DNA from: Suttonella sp. R2A3
GTDB taxonomy: Bacteria > Pseudomonadota > Gammaproteobacteria > Cardiobacteriales > Cardiobacteriaceae
NCBI RefSeq assembly: GCF_021513215.1
Contig: NZ_CP090975.1
Location: 737,501-801,500 of the forward strand
DNA: 64,000 nucleotides
Direction: 5' to 3'
The position numbers and the translations under genes are program-made. This document shows positions 18,496 to 27,608 of the stretch, one piece after another; positions within the stretch are counted from its first letter, which is position 1, and every line of letters begins with the position of its first letter. The notes under the pieces were generated by a model. The model worked only from the letters and a program-made list of their open reading frames with translations, ran no database searches and had not been told where the DNA came from.

Positions 18496-21153
18496 TCACA
18501 CCTTTTCCTGACGACGCAGGCGCCCTTTCTGCAACCACGCCAAAGCCATCAGAAGCAAGATGCCCGGAATATACATCCATTCTTTTGCCAAGTTCCCTTT
18601 AACAGGCAACGTAGCACCAAGTAGATTCTGATCCCATTCAAGCCCAACATCAGCTGCTGGCGAATCAAAAATCACATTATCGATAAGCAGTGTATTGTTA
18701 TACGTATCACCATCAAATTCAATACGCTGCGGATCTTGTGACAACACAAAACCGAGTTTTTCTAACCGCTCTTTACCCGTTGCGCCTTCGGGCACATCCA
18801 GCTTGGCGTAGAAGGTGATTTTCTTACCGTAGGCATTAATCCCTTTCACATGCAGCATCAAATCATCTCCCACTGGCGCTTTTGCAAGCTCTTCAACCAA
18901 CCGAGGCGGAGAGACTTCTTGTGTGCTCGGTGAAACATAATCCATAAAGAAGCCCGGACGGAACAACACAAAGGTTGCCAACAATAACAGCGCCGTTTCC
19001 CAGATTTTATTCTTCGCAAAATACCAGCCCATCGTTGCCGCGGTAAAGGCGAGCATCGCGATTGTCGACACCACAAATATGAGCAGTCCGTGGAAGAAAT
19101 CCACCCCAAGCAATAGTAAATCGGTGTTAAAAATAAACAGGAATGGTAATAGCGCAGTACGCAAGCTGTAAAAGAACGCAACCAAACCGGTTTTTATCGG
19201 GTCACCACCCGACACTGCAGCAGCAGCAAACGAAGCCAGCCCAACTGGAGGTGTCACATCCGCCATAATTCCGAAGTAGAACACAAACAAATGCACCGCA
19301 ATCAGTGGGACAACCAAACCATTTTGTCGGCCAACTTCAACAATCACCACAGCCATCAGCGACGACACAACAATATAGTTCGCTGTCGTTGGCAGCCCCA
19401 TACCCAAAATCAAACTGAATACGGCTACCATCGCCAGCATGATCAACAAGTTGCCGCCAGAAATGGTTTCGATGATGTTCGATAATTGCACACCAAAACC
19501 GGTGAGCGCGACCACCCCTACGATGATCCCGGCTGTTGCGGTTGCAATGCCGATCCCGATCATATTACGCGCACCCATCTCCAGGCCTTGCTTAAGATCG
19601 CACAAACCCAACTTAAAGTTACTTACGTATTCGCCCGCACCGCGGAAGAAACTGAGCAACAAACGTTGTGTCAGCTGGATAAAGATCAGCGCCATCGTAC
19701 CCCAGAAGGCTGACAGCCCTGGCGAGAATCGCTCCACCATCAAACACCAAATCAGCACAACCACTGGCAATAAGAAATGCAGCCCAGCGTTAACTGTTGG
19801 TTTCACTGAAGGCAACTTAACGATCGCCTCGTTAGGATCGTCCATTTGCAAATCTGGGAATTGCGCCACGCGCCAAATGAGCGCTAAATACACGACAGCC
19901 AAAAAACCACAAACAATTAAAAAGGCCTGGTTAGGCGCGGCAGTTTTGATCCACCCAAGGCCATATTTCACCGCAAAATAAATCAAGCAAATGGCGATAA
20001 ATGTGCCAAGCGCACGCAGCAGCGAAATTAAAATAGGATTCGCTGGATCAGTGCGTGGTAGCCCATCTAAATTCTGTTTACACGCCTCTAAGTGCACGAT
20101 GTACACCAGTGCGATATATGAAATCACCGCTGGCAAAAAGGCATGGGTAATTAGCTGGTTATACGGCATAGACACGTATTCGATCATCAAGAACGCTGCA
20201 GCACCCATAACCGGCGGCATAATTTGCCCGTTTACTGATGAAGCGACTTCCACAGCCCCGGCTTTTTCAGAACTAAAGCCCACCCGTTTCATCATCGGGA
20301 TGGTGAAAGTACCAGTTGTCACCACGTTAGCAATCGATGAACCCGAAATAAGCCCGGTCAAACCAGAAGCGACCACCGCTGCTTTAGCGGGACCACCACG
20401 GAAATGCCCTAAATAGGCGAACGCTGTTTTGATAAAATAATTACCCGCGCCAGCTTTATCGAGCAAGGCACCAAATAATACAAACAAGAACACGTACTTC
20501 GTCGAGACCCCTAAGGCAACCCCAAAGACCCCTTCGGTGGTGATCCATTGCTGGTTGATGATTTGGTTGAGTGAACCACTACGGTGTGAGACCATCCACG
20601 AAATGGGGAAAAACTGCCCGACATAGTTATAAATTAAAAAGACCGAGGCAATAATCACCAAGGGCAGACCTAAGCTGCGTCGGGTCGCTTCGAGCAACAA
20701 TAAAATACCCATACAGCCAACGATAATGTCTTGCATATTCGGCGCACCCACACGCTGAACAATCCCATCGTAGAAAAACAGGTAATAAGAGGCTAAAAAA
20801 GCACCAACAACGCCAAAAATCCAATCCTGTACAGGAACATGATGCTTCGGTGAGTTCTTACGCGCTGGATAGGATAAAAACGCCAAAAATAGCGCAAAGG
20901 CTAAATGAATCGAGCGCGCACGCGTATCATCAACCACCACATTCAGCTGCTTCAAGCCAAGATCATTCAGCCAACCTTGAAACGCAAAAGGCAGTGGCGA
21001 GGCATAATAAATTTGGAATAAAGACCAAATAATCGCTGTCCAAACGATGATTTGTTTCGTAATACCTGAAGGTGCACGTCCGCCAGTATCGCTAGAAGCA
21101 ACCATATCCTCCAGATCGATTGCTGATGCATTTGTAGATTGTTGTTCTGCCAT
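18496..21153 (-). CDS. TAXI-type TRAP transporter, fused membrane subunits
   Basis: Inner-membrane permease of 885 residues in which the small (DctQ-like) and large (DctM-like) TRAP subunits are one polypeptide, as in TAXI systems. About 18 hydrophobic segments are visible. Conserved DctM-type stretches include GLISGSSIANVVTTGTFTIP and LGMGLPTTANYIV. The C-terminal soluble segment (about 740-860) resembles the DUF3394 domain found only at the end of such permeases. GGGAG precedes the ATG. The partner binding protein lies 107 bases upstream across a long hairpin. The substrate is unknown; a C4 acid, amino acid or other small anion is possible. Sodium coupling is expected from the family. Confidence 0.92.
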   Translation of the reverse strand: MAEQQSTNASAIDLEDMVASSDTGGRAPSGITKQIIVWTAIIWSLFQIYYASPLPFAFQGWLNDLGLKQLNVVVDDTRARSIHLAFALFLAFLSYPARKNSPKHHVPVQDWIFGVVGAFLASYYLFFYDGIVQRVGAPNMQDIIVGCMGILLLLEATRRSLGLPLVIIASVFLIYNYVGQFFPISWMVSHRSGSLNQIINQQWITTEGVFGVALGVSTKYVFLFVLFGALLDKAGAGNYFIKTAFAYLGHFRGGPAKAAVVASGLTGLISGSSIANVVTTGTFTIPMMKRVGFSSEKAGAVEVASSVNGQIMPPVMGAAAFLMIEYVSMPYNQLITHAFLPAVISYIALVYIVHLEACKQNLDGLPRTDPANPILISLLRALGTFIAICLIYFAVKYGLGWIKTAAPNQAFLIVCGFLAVVYLALIWRVAQFPDLQMDDPNEAIVKLPSVKPTVNAGLHFLLPVVVLIWCLMVERFSPGLSAFWGTMALIFIQLTQRLLLSFFRGAGEYVSNFKLGLCDLKQGLEMGARNMIGIGIATATAGIIVGVVALTGFGVQLSNIIETISGGNLLIMLAMVAVFSLILGMGLPTTANYIVVSSLMAVVIVEVGRQNGLVVPLIAVHLFVFYFGIMADVTPPVGLASFAAAAVSGGDPIKTGLVAFFYSLRTALLPFLFIFNTDLLLLGVDFFHGLLIFVVSTIAMLAFTAATMGWYFAKNKIWETALLLLATFVLFRPGFFMDYVSPSTQEVSPPRLVEELAKAPVGDDLMLHVKGINAYGKKITFYAKLDVPEGATGKERLEKLGFVLSQDPQRIEFDGDTYNNTLLIDNVIFDSPAADVGLEWDQNLLGATLPVKGNLAKEWMYIPGILLLMALAWLQKGRLRRQEKV

Positions 21154-21180
21154 CTTTGCTCCCAGGTAAATTGTTGTGCT

Positions 21181-21219
21181 GCTTGCGCAAAGGCTCGTGC
21201 AAAAAGCCCTTGCGTAAGC
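21181..21219 (-). promoter_or_regulatory. Long intercistronic hairpin between TAXI binding protein and permease
   Basis: The arms GCTTGCGCAA and TTGCGTAAGC pair over ten bases with one G-U, and AGGCT/AGCCC extends the stem around a nine-base loop. It lies between the binding-protein stop (21261) and the permease start (21153). No T-run follows, so it is unlikely to be a full terminator. Such hairpins commonly stabilise the upstream binding-protein message or reduce readthrough; that role is inferred. Confidence 0.6.
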
Positions 21220-21260
21220 AGCCGAGGCGCAAAGCCCCGACTACTGGTGTCAGCAGATGT

Positions 21261-22223
21261 TTATTCGATCCAACCTTGTTCGCGATAATAACGCTCTGCA
21301 CCCGCGTGTAATGGGGCAGTCAAGGCATTAGTGATCATGTCTTCTTGCTTCAGATTCTCAAATGCTGGGTGTAAGCTCTTGAAGCGATCGAAGTTGTCAA
21401 AGACAGTCTTGGTGATTTCATAGACCGTATCTTCATCAACATCGCTAGAGGTGACTAAGGTCGCATACACACCAAAGGTTTCGGTGTCATCTGGTGTACC
21501 ATCGTACATCCCACCAGGGATGGTGACTTTAGCAAAATAGGAGTTCTCATCAACCAATTTGTCTACCGCTTCACCGGTCACATTCACTAAGTGTGATTCA
21601 CAAGAAGCAGCCGCTTCTTTAATCGCTCCAGATGGGTGACCAACGGTGTAAGAGATCGCATCAAGGTTGTTATCACACAATGCTGATGCCATTTCTGCTG
21701 GTTTTAACTCAGAAGCCACAGCAAATGGGGCTTCGCCCCAACCTTCAGCTTCAAGCAATACTTCCATAGTAGTACGCGTACCAGAGCCTGGGTTACCGAT
21801 ATTGACACGCTTGCCTTTCAGGTCAGCAAAATCATTTATCCCAGCATCGGTACGAGCAACGACGGTGAATGGTTCAGGGTGTACAGAGAAAATTGAACGC
21901 AGGTTCTCGTTTTTCTTGCCATCGAACTCACCTTCGCCTTTGTAGGCGCGGTATTGTGAGTCTGATTGCACGATACCCATTTGACGCTCACCAGCTGCCA
22001 ATGCATTCAGGTTATCCACAGAACCACCAGTTGATGGCGCATTACATTTGACGCCCGTTTCAGCGGTATTGCGGTTAACCAACTTACAAACAGACTGACC
22101 CACGACATAATACACACCAGTTTGTCCACCAGTACCGATCGTCACAATCTGTCCTTCTGCTAGCGCGCCATAGCTCACTGCCATAGCTGAAGCTAACATA
22201 CTTGCTTTGAATAATTGACGCAT
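21261..22223 (-). CDS. TAXI family TRAP transporter solute-binding protein
   Basis: Periplasmic protein of 320 residues that captures the substrate for the adjacent TRAP permease. A signal peptide (about 1-22) ends SYGALA, followed by the family start QIVTIGTGGQTGVYYVVGQS. Other TAXI features are PSTGGSVDNLNALAAGERQM, LKGKRVNIGNPGSGTRTTME and the end LHAGAERYYREQGW. Two Cys near residues 46 and 59, and two more later, may form disulfides. It is the first gene of the binding protein-permease-Usp cluster. The substrate cannot be read from the sequence. A second, unlinked TAXI binding protein lies at 33329-34369. Confidence 0.93.
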   Translation of the reverse strand: MRQLFKASMLASAMAVSYGALAEGQIVTIGTGGQTGVYYVVGQSVCKLVNRNTAETGVKCNAPSTGGSVDNLNALAAGERQMGIVQSDSQYRAYKGEGEFDGKKNENLRSIFSVHPEPFTVVARTDAGINDFADLKGKRVNIGNPGSGTRTTMEVLLEAEGWGEAPFAVASELKPAEMASALCDNNLDAISYTVGHPSGAIKEAAASCESHLVNVTGEAVDKLVDENSYFAKVTIPGGMYDGTPDDTETFGVYATLVTSSDVDEDTVYEITKTVFDNFDRFKSLHPAFENLKQEDMITNALTAPLHAGAERYYREQGWIE

Positions 22224-22341
22224 AAAGTTCTCCTTTTAAGCTTTACTCACGATGACCAATGAACTATTCACAGTCAACGGCTTTTGTTTTACCATTATTC
22301 ATTAACGTAAAGCAAGTATTATTCACACAACAAACACAATA

Positions 22342-23214
22342 ATGTCTATTTCTTATGTCGGGCGTTTTGCGCCAACGCCCAGTGGACCACTACATTTTGG
22401 CTCATTAGTTGCGGCCGTTGCGAGCTATTTAGACGCACGTGCCCATCATGGCACTTGGCTACTGCGTATTGAAGATGTCGATCGCAGTCGCTCAAAACAG
22501 CAATATCAGGACGCTATCTTACGGGGCTTAGCCACTTATGGCTTGAACTGTGATGGGGAAATACGCGTGCAAAGTGAGCATTTAGCGCATTATCACGATC
22601 TGTTACACACCCTCAAAGACGAACTCTACACCTGTACTTGTAGCCGTAAGGATTGGCATCCTCATGCTCGCCCTGGTGATTTAGGGCCCATCTACCCCGG
22701 TTTTTGTCGCAAAAACACGGTTGATTTCGAGCATAACGACGCAGCCATTCGCCTGTATTTGCCCAATAAAACCATTCACTTTACCGATCGTTGGTTAGGC
22801 GAATTATTCTTTGATTGTGCACATATTGGCGATCCGATCGTGAAACGTCGTGATGGCGATATCGCTTATGCGCTAGCAGTCACTGCCGATGATGCAATCC
22901 AAGGGATCACCCATGTGGTACGTGGCCAAGACCTTACCGCAGCAACCGCGATTCAGTATCACCTGCAAAATCTACTCAACTACCCTCATCCACAGTATTT
23001 ACACCACCCATTGGTGCTCGATCATACGCAGCGCAAATTAAGTAAACAAAACCATGCACAAGCGATTGATCTTAACGATCCTTTACCAGCCCTGCGTGAA
23101 GCGTTAGCATTCTTGGGTTATCGAGTGAATCATCACGATAGCGCTAAAGACTTATTGTCGGCCGCCACTGATTGGTGGTTAATAGAGATAAAAAATCGGG
23201 CCAGAACCATCTGA
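22342..23214 (+). CDS. gluQRS: Glutamyl-queuosine tRNA(Asp) synthetase
   Basis: Attaches glutamate to the queuosine base of tRNA-Asp; a truncated relative of GluRS without an anticodon-binding domain. Residues 7-17 FAPTPSGPLHF are the HIGH-type motif and KLSKQN near residue 233 is the KMSKS-type motif. The zinc ligands CTCS, YPGF and C lie near residues 99-120. The 290-residue length fits. In many gammaproteobacteria gluQRS follows dksA; here dksA is 18 kb away. It depends on queuosine, matching tgt in this window. The stop codon lies inside the putP terminator hairpin. Confidence 0.95.
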   Translation: MSISYVGRFAPTPSGPLHFGSLVAAVASYLDARAHHGTWLLRIEDVDRSRSKQQYQDAILRGLATYGLNCDGEIRVQSEHLAHYHDLLHTLKDELYTCTCSRKDWHPHARPGDLGPIYPGFCRKNTVDFEHNDAAIRLYLPNKTIHFTDRWLGELFFDCAHIGDPIVKRRDGDIAYALAVTADDAIQGITHVVRGQDLTAATAIQYHLQNLLNYPHPQYLHHPLVLDHTQRKLSKQNHAQAIDLNDPLPALREALAFLGYRVNHHDSAKDLLSAATDWWLIEIKNRARTI

Positions 23215-23220
23215 CCCGAT
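23195..23220 (-). terminator. Terminator of ectC-putP
   Basis: Stem ATCGGGCCAGA/TCTGACCCGAT with one mismatch and a four-base loop; on the reverse strand it is followed by TTTTTTA. It overlaps the end of gluQRS by 20 bases. Confidence 0.75.
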
Positions 23221-23275
23221 CTTCTTAAGCGACACCCCGTTTAATTTCAGAGTGTCTCGTTGAAGTTAGCGCAGC

Positions 23276-24751
23276 TTACGCGACCTCTTTAGGTTGTGTC
23301 ATTGAGCTGACGACGAATACCGCAAGAGCTGCCAAGACAAACGCTGGAAGCAGTTCGTAAAGATCGAACATATTCATCCAGCCACCGCTTAAGTAGTTCC
23401 AACCAACGGTGACAAACGCACCAACCAACACCCCGGCGATGCCGCCTTGATAGGTCGCTTTTGGCCAAGTGAGTGACACGAGCATGACCGCACCAATCGA
23501 TGAACCCAGGCCAGCCCATGCATAAGATACGATATCAAGTACTTTGCTGTTCTCATCCCAAGCGAGGAATAGTGCGGCTAGTGCGACAACAACTACTGTT
23601 AAACGGCCTAATTGCAGTGATTGTTTTTCGCTGATCTTGTCACGAACCAAGTCACTGGTCAGCGCCGAACTGGCAACGAGTAACTGACTATCAGCCGTTG
23701 ACATGATTGCTGCCATGATCGCTGCGAGTAACAAGCCACCCACCAATGGATGAGTCAGCCCTTGCACCATCAAGATAAAGACATATTCAGCATCGGCAAT
23801 TTGATGGTCTTGGAAATACACTACACCGATAAAACCTACCAGTAACGCCATACTCATCGCAATGAATGACCAACCCGTGGCAATCCAGCGTGCTTTTTTC
23901 ACTTCGGTTACCGAGTTAATCCCCATCATACGCACCAAGATGTGTGGCTGACCGAAATAACCCAGACCCCATGCCATCAACGAGACGATGGTGAGGATAG
24001 AAATCGCTTTGCCGGCTGTTTCAACATTGATATTCAAACTGCCTTCGACCACTTTATTAACCGGCCCGTGGAAAAATCCAAGTTGATGTGGGCTCAGTTC
24101 TTTTAGGGTCGCAAACGTTTCATCCCAGCCGCCCATGAATTGAATAGCGACGACCGGAATAAAGATCAACGCGGCGATCATCAGCATCCCCTGAATCACG
24201 TCTGTCCAGCTTACCGCCAAATAACCACCCAGGAAGGTATAACTCAGCACAACCAGCGCGCCGACTGTGATCGCGATGTGATAATCCAAACCAAACAGTA
24301 CTTCAAAGAGCTTACCGCCAGCAACAAAACCACTCGCGGTATAAAACGCGAAGAAGAATAGAATGGCGAGAGATAAGACCACACGTAGAAAGTTGGTTGG
24401 GTCTTTGAGTTTGCGCTCTAAGAAGGTTGGTACGGTGACCGCATCATCAAGATCAAAACTTTCCTGACGCAATTTGGGCGCGACAAACGTCCAGTTGGCG
24501 AATGTCCCGAGCAATAAGCCCAAGGCAATCCAGAATGCGCCCATACCACCAGTCATCGCAAAAGCAGGCAGCCCCATCAATAACCAACCACTAAAGTCGG
24601 AAGCGACCGAACTAATGGCTGAAGGGATCGGGCCGAGCGTACGCCCACCTAAAACGAAATCAGAAATACTGTCCGTTCGGAAATAGAAGTGAAGCCCGAT
24701 CGCGAACATCACAATCATATAGAGCCCGAAGGCAGAATATTGCATAATCAT
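23276..24751 (-). CDS. putP: Sodium/proline symporter PutP
   Basis: Inner-membrane sodium-solute symporter of 491 residues with about thirteen hydrophobic segments. Recognisable PutP stretches are DFVLGGRTLGPIPSAISSVASDFSGW near the start and MSTADSQLLVASSALTSDL in the second half, covering the sodium-site region. AAGGA lies before ATG 24751. It begins 20 bases after ectC, so the two are cotranscribed. In this context it is probably used for osmoprotectant proline uptake rather than catabolism, since no putA is present. The ligand could also be another compatible solute of this family. Confidence 0.92.
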   Translation of the reverse strand: MIMQYSAFGLYMIVMFAIGLHFYFRTDSISDFVLGGRTLGPIPSAISSVASDFSGWLLMGLPAFAMTGGMGAFWIALGLLLGTFANWTFVAPKLRQESFDLDDAVTVPTFLERKLKDPTNFLRVVLSLAILFFFAFYTASGFVAGGKLFEVLFGLDYHIAITVGALVVLSYTFLGGYLAVSWTDVIQGMLMIAALIFIPVVAIQFMGGWDETFATLKELSPHQLGFFHGPVNKVVEGSLNINVETAGKAISILTIVSLMAWGLGYFGQPHILVRMMGINSVTEVKKARWIATGWSFIAMSMALLVGFIGVVYFQDHQIADAEYVFILMVQGLTHPLVGGLLLAAIMAAIMSTADSQLLVASSALTSDLVRDKISEKQSLQLGRLTVVVVALAALFLAWDENSKVLDIVSYAWAGLGSSIGAVMLVSLTWPKATYQGGIAGVLVGAFVTVGWNYLSGGWMNMFDLYELLPAFVLAALAVFVVSSMTQPKEVA

Positions 24752-24771
24752 ATTATCTTCCTTTTGCGTTC

Positions 24772-25161
24772 TTAATAAGCCGAAGAGGCCTCAGGATCAT
24801 TTAAATTGTGGCGTTCTGTGCCTTTGAGCGGCGGATTGAACACACTGACTAAAACCATATCTTCATCCACTGAGGCGCGAAGATAGTGTTTATCATGCTG
24901 ATCCAAAACATAGATATCGCCCACTTTAATCGGATAGACCTGGCCTTGCATGTCTTCAACTTCCCCACTGCCCGCAATGCAATAGCACGCCTCGAGGTGG
25001 TTCTTATATTCCAACAAAGATTCAGACCCTTTGTGTACCACAGTATGACAAACGGTATAACCCATACCATCGCGCTCAGTCAGTAAACGGTGACTGGTGC
25101 CATTGCCCCAATCAACATAACAATCGCTTTCTTCAACCTCACGCAAACTGCGCACAAACAT
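24772..25161 (-). CDS. ectC: Ectoine synthase EctC, without ectA/ectB
   Basis: Cupin enzyme that cyclises N-gamma-acetyl-diaminobutyrate to ectoine. The 129 residues match EctC from end to end, including [13 protein letters not shown], the metal-site region [20 protein letters not shown] and [15 protein letters not shown]. EctA and EctB are not adjacent, nor elsewhere in the window. Solitary EctC proteins are known in several bacteria, where they may work on imported precursor or hydrolyse a related compound. The strict pairing with putP, 20 bases downstream, supports an osmotic role. Expression probably starts from the 117-base gap to leuA. Confidence 0.93.
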   Translation of the reverse strand: MFVRSLREVEESDCYVDWGNGTSHRLLTERDGMGYTVCHTVVHKGSESLLEYKNHLEACYCIAGSGEVEDMQGQVYPIKVGDIYVLDQHDKHYLRASVDEDMVLVSVFNPPLKGTERHNLNDPEASSAY

Positions 25162-25238
25162 AAGTACTCCTTAAAATAAGCTATCCTTAATCATAACAAA
25201 TTTCGTCCTGAATGAAAACTAAGTAAGAAATGAGCAAT

Positions 25239-25268
25239 AAAAAAGCAACCATTTCTGATTGCTTTTTT
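25239..25268 (-). terminator. Terminator of leuA
   Basis: Ten-base stem AAAAAAGCAA/TTGCTTTTTT with a ten-base loop. It lies ten bases beyond the leuA stop and has runs of T on either strand; on the reverse strand it ends leuA. Confidence 0.8.
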
Positions 25269-25278
25269 ATAGTCAAAC

Positions 25279-26946
25279 TTAAGCAGCTTTCGCTTGATCT
25301 TCAAGCGCTAATGATACGCCAACCAAGGTTGCGCGTAGCATCGCTGTCACTGTATCAGAGCTGTAAGCAATACCCGTATACAAAGCACCATTGATAATCA
25401 GCTGCACATACGCCACCGCTTGTGAATCGGTTGACTGGGTCATCGCGTGTTCGGCATAGTTGGTGACACTGATCTCCAGCCCAGTTTCTTTTTGCAAGCC
25501 ATCAATAAACGAGCTCAGCACCCCACTGCCACTACCGCCAATCTCAATCCGTCGCCCTTCTTGAGTCAGCACAGCATTCATACTGTCTTGTTTTGCCTGC
25601 CGGCGAATACTGTAATCGGCTAACTGCAGATCGCCATCAGGTAAATATTGCGCCTCAAATAAGGCGATAATGTCTTGTGAAGACAGTTCTTTTTGGGTGC
25701 GCTCTGATTCTTTTTGCACTTTTTGCGCGAAATCAACTTGCAACCAACGCGGCAAGTTGAGCCCATGATCACGCGCCAAGATATACGCCACCCCGCCTTT
25801 ACCGGATTGGCTATTAATCCGCACCACGTCTTGATAGCTGCGACCGATATCCAGCGGATCAATCGGCAAATAAGCAACCTCCCACTGCACCGCTTCACCA
25901 CGATCCAGCGATTTCTTAATCGCATCCTGATGGCTGCCGGAAAAGGCGGTGAAGACCAGCTCACCAATATACGGATGGCGTGGGTGCACCGGTAAATTGT
26001 TGCACTCACTCACCACATGAACGATTTCATTCATCTTGGCAAAATCTAACTCTGGGTCAATCCCGGTGCTATAGAGGTTCATCGCCATCACCATGATATC
26101 CATATTCCCGGTGCGCTCACCATTACCGAGCAAGGTACCTTCCACTCGATCAGCACCAGCGAGCACTGCCAGCTCAGAAGCCGCCACTGCGCAACCACGA
26201 TCGTTATGGGTATGGACGCTCACCACCACATGCTCACGACAGCCTAGATGGGTACAGAAATACTCTACTTGATCGGCAAAGATGTTCGGCATCGACGATT
26301 CTACCGTAGCTGGTAAGTTAATAATCACCTGCTGGCCGTCTTGTGGTCGCCAAACCTCACATACCGTATCGACTACCGCTACCGCGTACTCGGGCTCGGT
26401 TTGCGAGAAACTCTCCGGCGAATATTGGAACACCCATTCACTATCAGGATGCTTAGCCGCATGGTCTTTAACCATCTGCGCGCCATTAATCGCGATCTCA
26501 GTGATTTCTTCTTGCGATTTAGCAAACACCTTCTCGCGCTGTACCTTAGACGTCGAGTTATAAACATGCACAATCGCGCGCCGCACACCTTTAAGCGCTT
26601 CAAAAGTACGTTCGATTAAATGTTCACGCGCTTGTACCAGAACTTGGATCGTTACATCATCAGGAATATGGCCTTCTTCGATGAGCAGGCGGGTGAAGTC
26701 GAATTCAATCTGTGAGGCGGAAGGAAAACCGATTTCAATTTCCTTAAACCCACAATCGACCAACAACTCAAAAAAGCGTAATTTCTGCTTAATCGTCATC
26801 GGATCAATCAACGCCTGATTCCCATCACGCAGATCGACACTTGCCCAAACCGGCGCTTTACTCATCACTCGATTTGGCCACTGCCGATTAGGTAACTCGG
26901 GAGCAAAGGCAAAGGTAGGATATTTATTATGAGTAAACTGCGACAT
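25279..26946 (-). CDS. leuA: 2-isopropylmalate synthase (LeuA, long class)
   Basis: Condenses acetyl-CoA with 2-oxoisovalerate in the first step of leucine synthesis. The 555 residues fit the class with an N-terminal TIM-barrel and a C-terminal leucine-sensing domain (about 425-550). The metal and substrate motif lies in WASVDLRDGNQALIDPM, and VSVHTHNDRGCAVA carries the paired His. AGGAG before ATG 26946 fixes the start; the 13-codon upstream extension is rejected. leuBCD are not in this window. An Lrp-type regulator is divergent at 27062, with a dyad between them, so leucine-responsive control is plausible. Confidence 0.95.
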   Translation of the reverse strand: MSQFTHNKYPTFAFAPELPNRQWPNRVMSKAPVWASVDLRDGNQALIDPMTIKQKLRFFELLVDCGFKEIEIGFPSASQIEFDFTRLLIEEGHIPDDVTIQVLVQAREHLIERTFEALKGVRRAIVHVYNSTSKVQREKVFAKSQEEITEIAINGAQMVKDHAAKHPDSEWVFQYSPESFSQTEPEYAVAVVDTVCEVWRPQDGQQVIINLPATVESSMPNIFADQVEYFCTHLGCREHVVVSVHTHNDRGCAVAASELAVLAGADRVEGTLLGNGERTGNMDIMVMAMNLYSTGIDPELDFAKMNEIVHVVSECNNLPVHPRHPYIGELVFTAFSGSHQDAIKKSLDRGEAVQWEVAYLPIDPLDIGRSYQDVVRINSQSGKGGVAYILARDHGLNLPRWLQVDFAQKVQKESERTQKELSSQDIIALFEAQYLPDGDLQLADYSIRRQAKQDSMNAVLTQEGRRIEIGGSGSGVLSSFIDGLQKETGLEISVTNYAEHAMTQSTDSQAVAYVQLIINGALYTGIAYSSDTVTAMLRATLVGVSLALEDQAKAA

Positions 26947-27022
26947 GATGCTTCTCCTAAAATCAATGATCACATTATAAACCAAGAAAAACCGACATTC
27001 TCACTAAATTTCCTGTATAAAT

Positions 27023-27045
27023 GGGTTTTATAAAGTGATAAACCC
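27023..27045. promoter_or_regulatory. Dyad in the leuA/Lrp-type regulator divergent promoter
   Basis: GGGTTT and AAACCC (27023-27028 and 27040-27045) form a dyad within the 115-base AT-rich gap. It sits just upstream of the regulator start, a usual place for autoregulation by Lrp/AsnC proteins. Binding is a guess from position and symmetry. Confidence 0.35.
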
Positions 27046-27061
27046 CGATTTAAGGTAAAAT

Positions 27062-27535
27062 ATGAGTGAAAATCACCAACAACTCGATAACACCGACCGT
27101 CATATATTGCGCATCCTCGCCCATGATGGACGTATCAATAACCTCGCGCTTGCCGAGGCGGTTAACCTATCACCAACGCCCTGTGCGCGACGGGTTAAGC
27201 GTTTAGAAAACTTAGGCATCATTCAAGGTTATCGTGCAGAACTCGACCCAGAAGCACTGGGTTATCATTTGAGCATTTTTATCGCAGTCACCATGGATGC
27301 GCACACGCCTGAGCGCTTTGAGCATTTTGAGGCAGCGGTTAAGGATTTTCCCGAAGTGATCAGCATGAGCATTGTCACCGGACGGGTCGAGGATTTTTTA
27401 TTACATGTAGTGGTAAAAGATATGGCTTCTTATGAAGCGTTTTTACTCGGCAAGCTCAATCGCCTGCCCGGGGTACATAACGTACACTCAAGTTTTGAAC
27501 TGCGCTCAGTTTTTAACCGTAGCCCACAACCCTAA
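27062..27535 (+). CDS. Lrp/AsnC family transcriptional regulator
   Basis: DNA-binding protein of 157 residues with an N-terminal winged helix-turn-helix (LDNTDRHILRILAHDGRINN, then LAEAVNLSPTPCARRVKRLE) and a C-terminal RAM effector domain (SIFIAVTMDAHTPERFEHFE onward). It is divergent from leuA with 115 bases between starts, so leuA is its most likely target, with leucine or another amino acid as effector. Sequence alone does not say whether it is the global Lrp; the PTPCARRVKRLE recognition helix is shared with Lrp and several paralogues. Confidence 0.92.
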   Translation: MSENHQQLDNTDRHILRILAHDGRINNLALAEAVNLSPTPCARRVKRLENLGIIQGYRAELDPEALGYHLSIFIAVTMDAHTPERFEHFEAAVKDFPEVISMSIVTGRVEDFLLHVVVKDMASYEAFLLGKLNRLPGVHNVHSSFELRSVFNRSPQP

Positions 27536-27554
27536 CCTGTATATGATCAAAAAA

Positions 27555-27586
27555 ATGGCACGAAAGCGCTCTGTCTTTCGTGCCAT
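27555..27586 (-). terminator. Terminator between the Lrp-type gene and lpd
   Basis: Perfect twelve-base stem ATGGCACGAAAG/CTTTCGTGCCAT with an eight-base loop. The reverse strand continues with TTTTTTT, so it ends the suc-lpd unit; on the forward strand the T-run is weak. Confidence 0.88.
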
Positions 27587-27608
27587 TGTTATCTATCAGC
27601 TGCGCTGA

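Noticed and set aside
19439-19981. Forward 180-codon frame inside the TRAP permease
   Set aside because: Complement of a conserved membrane protein; no ribosome site and no known family.
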